DNA of 21,457 bases from Phaeoceros laevis (Eukaryota > Anthocerotophyta > Anthocerotopsida > Notothyladales). Of this stretch, positions 17,894 to 21,457 are shown piece after piece. Numbering within the stretch: the stretch's first letter is position 1; each line of letters begins with the position of its first letter. The notes under the pieces are model-generated. The model had not been told where the DNA came from and made no database searches. It saw only the letters and a program-made list of their open reading frames with translations. The stretch lies in assembly GCA_049999765.1 (NCBI GenBank), contig JBNGIQ010009428.1, positions 50,450 to 71,906 of the forward strand, read 5' to 3'. The translations under genes were made by a program, and so were the position numbers.

Positions 17894-18920
17894 ATGGTCA
17901 TGAATCCCTGTCTGCACAGGCCGCTTCCAAAGCTATGGCCGCTAACAACAACGCTGCTACTCCTGGCCCTGCTCAGCAACCAGTCCTCACTCCAGGTCAG
18001 CAGTCAGACGTTGGGCTGGATTGTTGCAGGCTCCAACAAGACTGTGGATGGTGTGCCCTCTTGCTCCTACTGCGTCAATGTCGTCAAGGCCAACGCGTTG
18101 TCGAGCTACGAGGGTGCGGCAGTAGGCCTCTACCGCTGCCTCAAGTTCGACGGCAACGAGCAATGCCGTGGACAACACCACCCATGCCATTCAGGTCAAG
18201 GACCCCGCCAGCAAGCCCTTCTGCATCGAAGCTACCTCCCAGCCTGATTACAGCGGCCGGAACATCACCTTCCTGCCTCTCCGCCTCAGACTCTGCGATG
18301 GCAACCCCAAGCAGCAGTGGTTCTTCGACTCTGCTACCAAATCCGTGCGAAGCGGGCTCACAGCTGCTAACGCCACTCAAGTCTATATGGTCCAAGGGGA
18401 GCTGCCCAGCTCAGAAGACCCGCATACAGCCGCCGTCTACAACCTCTACCTCAGCACACTCCAGGCTCCAGGGTATATCAACTCCCAGTTCACATTCCAA
18501 GCTTCATCAAACCTCCGCAGGTATCAGAACGACAGCGGCGCTTTCTTCTTGAGGTTGAGAGCAGCAGATCCTCCACAGCAGGAGCAGGAGGCGCCAGACA
18601 ACCTAATCTACAACGGGGGTTTTGCGCGGAGCACACTCTTACCAAACTGGCCTGCTGGTGTGAACTATAGCACTTCCACCTGGTCTGCTGCCTGCTCCAA
18701 ATGCGTGCTCTTCAACGGCGAGCTCTTTTCTCTGTGCTCATGGGCCGCCGGGGTCGCCGGAGTCACTACGACGTTCCGGTGGCCGCTATGGCTTCGCAAC
18801 CGAGGCCTTTGGAACCCTGCCGATGGAGACTCCAATCTGGTAACCCCGAGTACACTTTGGAAGCCTGCCAGGATGTCCACCATGCATGTGTAGTCTTCTA
18901 TGGTGGAGTAAGAATTGGAA
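17894..18920 (+). pseudogene. Secreted protein gene with a QxW lectin-like segment, frameshifted
   Basis: An ATG at 17894 (or 17900) opens onto a signal peptide with a Leu-rich core (LTTTLLLLALL). The mature part starts around LGWIVAGSNKTV and is Cys-containing (SCSYCVNVV, YEGAAVGLYRC). Near 18158 the sensible reading moves from frame 2 to frame 3; one extra base would explain it. The downstream frame holds FCIEA and LCDGNPKQQWFFDS, a QxW-type beta-trefoil landmark, then DNLIYNGGF. Near 18720-18840 the protein-like reading shifts again, to GRYGFATEAFGTLP (frame 1) and then NPEYTLEACQDVHHACVVFYGG (frame 2). The signs point to a secreted carbohydrate-binding type protein that is disrupted, unless the shifts are assembly errors. 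No family name is certain. Confidence 0.5.
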
Positions 18921-18970
18921 GACTTCAAAGTGTCACAAAATTGGATGCTCATTTGAGACAAATGTTAATA

Positions 18971-19030
18971 GATAGATAGATTTATTATGCAGCCTCGGGT
19001 AACTAGCCTAGATTTATTATGCTCCCTCGG
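18971..19030. repeat. 22-bp direct repeat with tetranucleotide run
   Basis: TAGATTTATTATGC followed by AG/TC CCTCGG occurs at 18977-18998 and again at 19009-19030 (20 of 22 bases equal). A GATA run precedes the first copy. On the minus strand this reads AATAAATCTATCTATC, like a retroposon tail. Confidence 0.65.
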
Positions 19031-19324
19031 TTTATTGGGAAAGGCTCTTGTACTGCAGCATTAGATCAACAGGTTGGAACTGGCAGCTCTTTCCTGCACT
19101 CAGCAAAACAACGCCTAGTCTAGTACTTCCACTGTAGGTGCCGTGCAAGTCCTGAAGCTTAAGCGTCCTTGATTAGTATGCCACCTGGAAAGCTACAGGG
19201 GAGGATGAGCTTACCATGTGCTAGACGCTAGCTAGCAATTGCACTATGAACAAGAACCAGCCTAGGTTGACACTCGTCTCGTAGCTCCAGATGAACAGAA
19301 ATTCTGTTAAAGAAGTTGAAGTGT

Positions 19325-19387
19325 GTATGTCGGTGTTAAGTTGTCCTCATGTTTTTTGTATGTCGGTGCTCAGTTATTCTCATGTCT
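19325..19387. repeat. 30-bp imperfect direct repeat, period 33
   Basis: Units 19325-19354 and 19358-19387 both read GTATGTCGGTG, then a variable part, then CTCATGT. No coding content is associated. Confidence 0.7.
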
Positions 19388-19456
19388 GCTGGGTTGCTTG
19401 CAGATTTGAAGTATTCTGTTTCTAGACAAAAATATTATTATCAGCTCCGTTCCTTT

Positions 19457-19760
19457 GGTAGGTAGGTAGATTTTATTAACCGAGCTTGGAGCCGAACCAC
19501 CCGGTCCGCAAAGAGGGCGCAATGTTTTGCCAAGGCATGAACGAATTGAAGGAATTGCAGTTTAGCCTAACTAAGCCTAAGATAGGTTAAATAAAGCCAA
19601 ATCCAAAACTACCTGCCTCCCTAATTCATCCTAAGGACTATTTGCCTATCCAAGAACTAGGACTAACAAAAGTAGAAATAAAAGAAGAAGAAGACATAGG
19701 TACATAAGTAGATCCAATAGGAAAAACCTAATCCTACTGCAGCTATTATACCTGTTTGTA
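19457..19760 (-). mobile_element. Possible 3' end of a minus-strand non-LTR retroelement
   Basis: On the minus strand the segment ends TTAATAAAATCTACCTACCTACC, an AATAAA signal followed by a short CTAC run, as seen at the 3' ends of some LINEs and SINEs. The body from about 19480 to 19760 contains stop codons in all frames and no identifiable domain. The upper border is arbitrary. The call rests on the tail structure alone. Confidence 0.3.
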
Positions 19761-19780
19761 CTCCTGTTTGTTAAATATAT

Positions 19781-19826
19781 AAGTGTAAGTATAAGTATGA
19801 GTATAAGTATTAGTATGAGTATAAGT
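19781..19826. repeat. Imperfect 6-bp microsatellite (AAGTAT-like)
   Basis: About seven units of AAGTAT, GAGTAT and AAGTGT variants lie in tandem in an AT-rich stretch. Confidence 0.8.
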
Positions 19827-20061
19827 TTACGAATAAAGAAAGTAGATTGAAATATAAGTATATTGGAGTGGAGTGATTCGAGAAGGGAAGAGACCGTAAT
19901 TATGAAAATATGCTAATTAGGATCCTGGTGAGTCGTGACTACTACAAATTAGGCAGCGGGCACCGGGAGGGGCATGTACCACCCCTCTCGGCTCAGTGGA
20001 CTGGACTGGGGAGTATCGGCGCCTTAGTTAGCTGCGCACTGGAGAGTGGAGAACAGCTCAA

Positions 20062-20802
20062 TTGATACTGGTATCGTACAGAATGGCCTCTGTGATGGTG
20101 ACTATGACGGAGTTGGAGCGTGCTGGCTCCATAAGACAGGCCAGTATTTCGAGCCTTTGGATCGTATCTCCAGTAGCGTCGAGGATGTTATGTCCTACCT
20201 CTGATCTTATTGTGACTTTTTTGCAGGAATCTTGCGGTGCTTCATGCAGGAATTCCATTGTGGTGCAACCGTACGGCTACCAAAGGTTTCTGCAAGGAAT
20301 GAAGGATGATCTAAATGTAGAGATTCTTGATGGGTGTCTCCGCAGGGTCTCAATGACTCCTCGGCTGCACATAGATCCATTAATTGACGAAGCAGAACAC
20401 GTTTTAGCACTTCCCTTGGATGAATGGCCTTAACAGTATTTTGGTAAACAGTTAGCACTTCCCCTGGATAAGGGGCCTGAACAGTATTGTGGTGAACAGT
20501 CTGTTCAAGAGGAGGAGCTGCAGCAAGATTGTGGTGAGCAACGGGGGATCTATCCTAACACGACTGTAAACAGAATACGTCCTTTGCCCTTCTCCGAATT
20601 CCAACGGCAACTCTTGCAAATGACAAAGATGTGCTTCTACATTGGTGGAGAGAAGTTTCATCTTCTCCTATATGAAGCTTTTCGAACGTTGGAAACCCTC
20701 TTCACCACAGTTTTGCGTATAATGGGAGCTTCTCCTATCTTAGGTTGTCGATTCTTGAAGCTCATGTTAGTAGTCATGATGTGTTTAAATTATAACCCCT
20801 GA
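20062..20802 (+). pseudogene. Unrecognised coding frame interrupted by one in-frame stop
   Basis: One frame (frame 1) stays open from 20062 to a TGA at 20800-20802 except for a single TAA at 20431-20433. It contains YGYQRFLQGMKDDLNVEILDG, RLHIDPLIDEAEHVLALPL, a Glu/Gln-rich part and FSEFQRQLLQMTKMCF. I recognise no family. The TAA stands where the next repeat copy has GAA, so a single G-to-T change could have created it. A T-rich tract with TTTTTTGCAG ending at 20226 may be a splice acceptor, so the true exon could start at 20227. It probably belongs to the same locus as the frame that starts at 20899. Either the gene is dead, or the stop is spliced out or an error. Confidence 0.5.
20404..20541 (+). 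repeat. 48-bp in-frame tandem repeat
   Basis: Copies at 20404-20451 and 20452-20499 are about 85 percent alike and encode 16-residue units (LALPLDxxPxQYxGxQ). A third, diverged unit follows, ending in DCGEQ. The period is a multiple of three, which suggests it arose while the frame was translated. Confidence 0.85.
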
Positions 20803-20913
20803 AGCTTTCAAGCGTATTTTTTTGCAGGACTTTCATGCAAAGATGTATACATGGTTATAATTCTGTAAACCCTAAAGCTTTCAAGTGTATTTTTGCAGGA
20901 CTTTCATGCAGAG
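20796..20913 (+). repeat. Duplicated splice-acceptor block, period about 72
   Basis: AAGCTTTCAAG, a T-rich tract, then GCAGGACTTTCATGCA appear at 20802-20839 and again at 20875-20910, with the T-tract two bases shorter in the second copy. Each copy ends with a plausible 3' splice site (TTTTTGCAG before GACTTTC). Confidence 0.85.
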
Positions 20914-21457
20914 GGCAGCGAAGTTTGCTGAGGTTCCTTGGTCGGGCAAGTCAGATTGGTTCTGCAATCATAAGTTTAGGTTCTCTCATTTTGTTGCTGC
21001 AATCCTGGATGTGCGATCTCGTGGGAGTGATAATCAGGTGGCTGTAGCGAATGAACTCCTTACGTTTTGTGTAAAAACTAGCCTACAGATGATAAGGAAA
21101 GAGTATTTGAAAAGGCATTGGACACTCTCGTCCACACAGCAGCAAGTGCTCAACATCATGGAAACCTGCAGCACCAAGACATGCAAGGAATGGGTGCAAG
21201 TGGAGAGCAAAAGGGGAAGACGGATAGAGGAAGCCCACCCGTTTTCCGACAAGTCCGGATATAGGAAGGATAATCACAGAGAGTTACTTGTCCTTGAGGG
21301 CTTGGTGGAGAGGGGTTACGTAAGCGACTTCAAGAATGTTGCAGGATGTGCTGCCATTTTTCTAAGGATTCCAGGCAAAGCATTACGGCCACAGGATATC
21401 GAGCAAGATGTGAATAGTCTGTGGCAGGACTTTAACGAACCATTGATGGAGTACATA
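20899..21457 (+). CDS. Unrecognised protein, exon open through right window edge
   Basis: Starting after the acceptor at 20898, the frame beginning ACT at 20900 has no stop for 186 codons and runs off the window. It reads TFMQRAAKFAEVPW, then HKFRFSHFVAAILDVRSRG, NELLTFCVKTSLQMIRKEY, QQQVLNIMETCSTKTCKEW, then a Lys/Arg-rich part and LRPQDIEQDVNSLWQDFNEP. The composition is charged and protein-like, and such a long open run is unlikely by chance. I recognise no domain or family. An ATG at 20906 could be a start, but the preceding acceptor favours an internal exon of the gene whose earlier frame is at 20062-20802. Confidence 0.6.

Noticed and set aside
17935-18552. 205-codon plus-strand frame within the lectin-like gene
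   Set aside because: It is Ser/Pro/Thr-rich without motifs; the other frames carry the signal peptide and the QxW segment.
1-21457. CRISPR arrays, tRNA or rRNA genes
   Set aside because: I saw no regularly spaced repeats with unique spacers, no tRNA A/B-box pair, and no rRNA-like sequence on reading through both strands.

Overview
The window looks like nuclear DNA of a land plant. Two genes are split by short GT-AG introns (about 70 to 170 bases) and encode proteins typical of plants: a branched-chain aminotransferase of the plastid/mitochondrial type and a pyridoxamine-phosphate-oxidase-like protein. Two intronless F-box genes, a decayed PPR gene and a Ty1/copia-type primer-binding site fit the same picture. 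Short introns plus PPR decay suggest a seed-free plant, perhaps a lycophyte, but this is only a guess. The scaffold has a gap of exactly 100 N at 2560-2659 and one of exactly 10 N at 13164-13173, so both gap sizes are probably placeholders.

Layout. 1-1007: 3' part of a gene with a complete animal-type caspase domain (p20 plus p10, with all four diagnostic residues). 1600-2163: PPR gene relics on both strands. 2660-3590: no gene recognised. 3675-5836: branched-chain aminotransferase, plus strand, at least eight exons. 6100-7232: pyridoxamine-phosphate-oxidase-like gene, plus strand, seven exons, fully reconstructed at 196 aa. 7577-7687: a fragment copied from the neighbouring F-box gene. 8864-10108 and 10283-11842: two unbroken F-box genes in tandem on the minus strand. 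11843-14116: mostly non-coding, with a 53-bp tandem repeat and inverted repeats. 14117-15082: intact secreted protein with bacterial-looking, lysozyme-like motifs. 15083-17893: non-coding, containing a probable copia LTR and primer-binding site. 17894-18920: secreted protein gene with a QxW lectin-like motif, broken by frameshifts. 18920-20060: AT-rich repeats and possible retroposon tails. 20062-21457: unrecognised gene with an internal 48-bp repeat, an in-frame stop and a duplicated splice-acceptor block; it runs off the right edge.

Functional links. The two intact split genes lie head to tail only 263 bases apart. The first is a PLP-dependent enzyme and the second belongs to a family related to PLP-forming oxidases, but nothing shows that they are co-regulated. 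The most unusual items are the caspase with an Asp-type S1 pocket in a plant scaffold and the secreted lysozyme-like protein; both may be horizontally acquired or little-described plant families.
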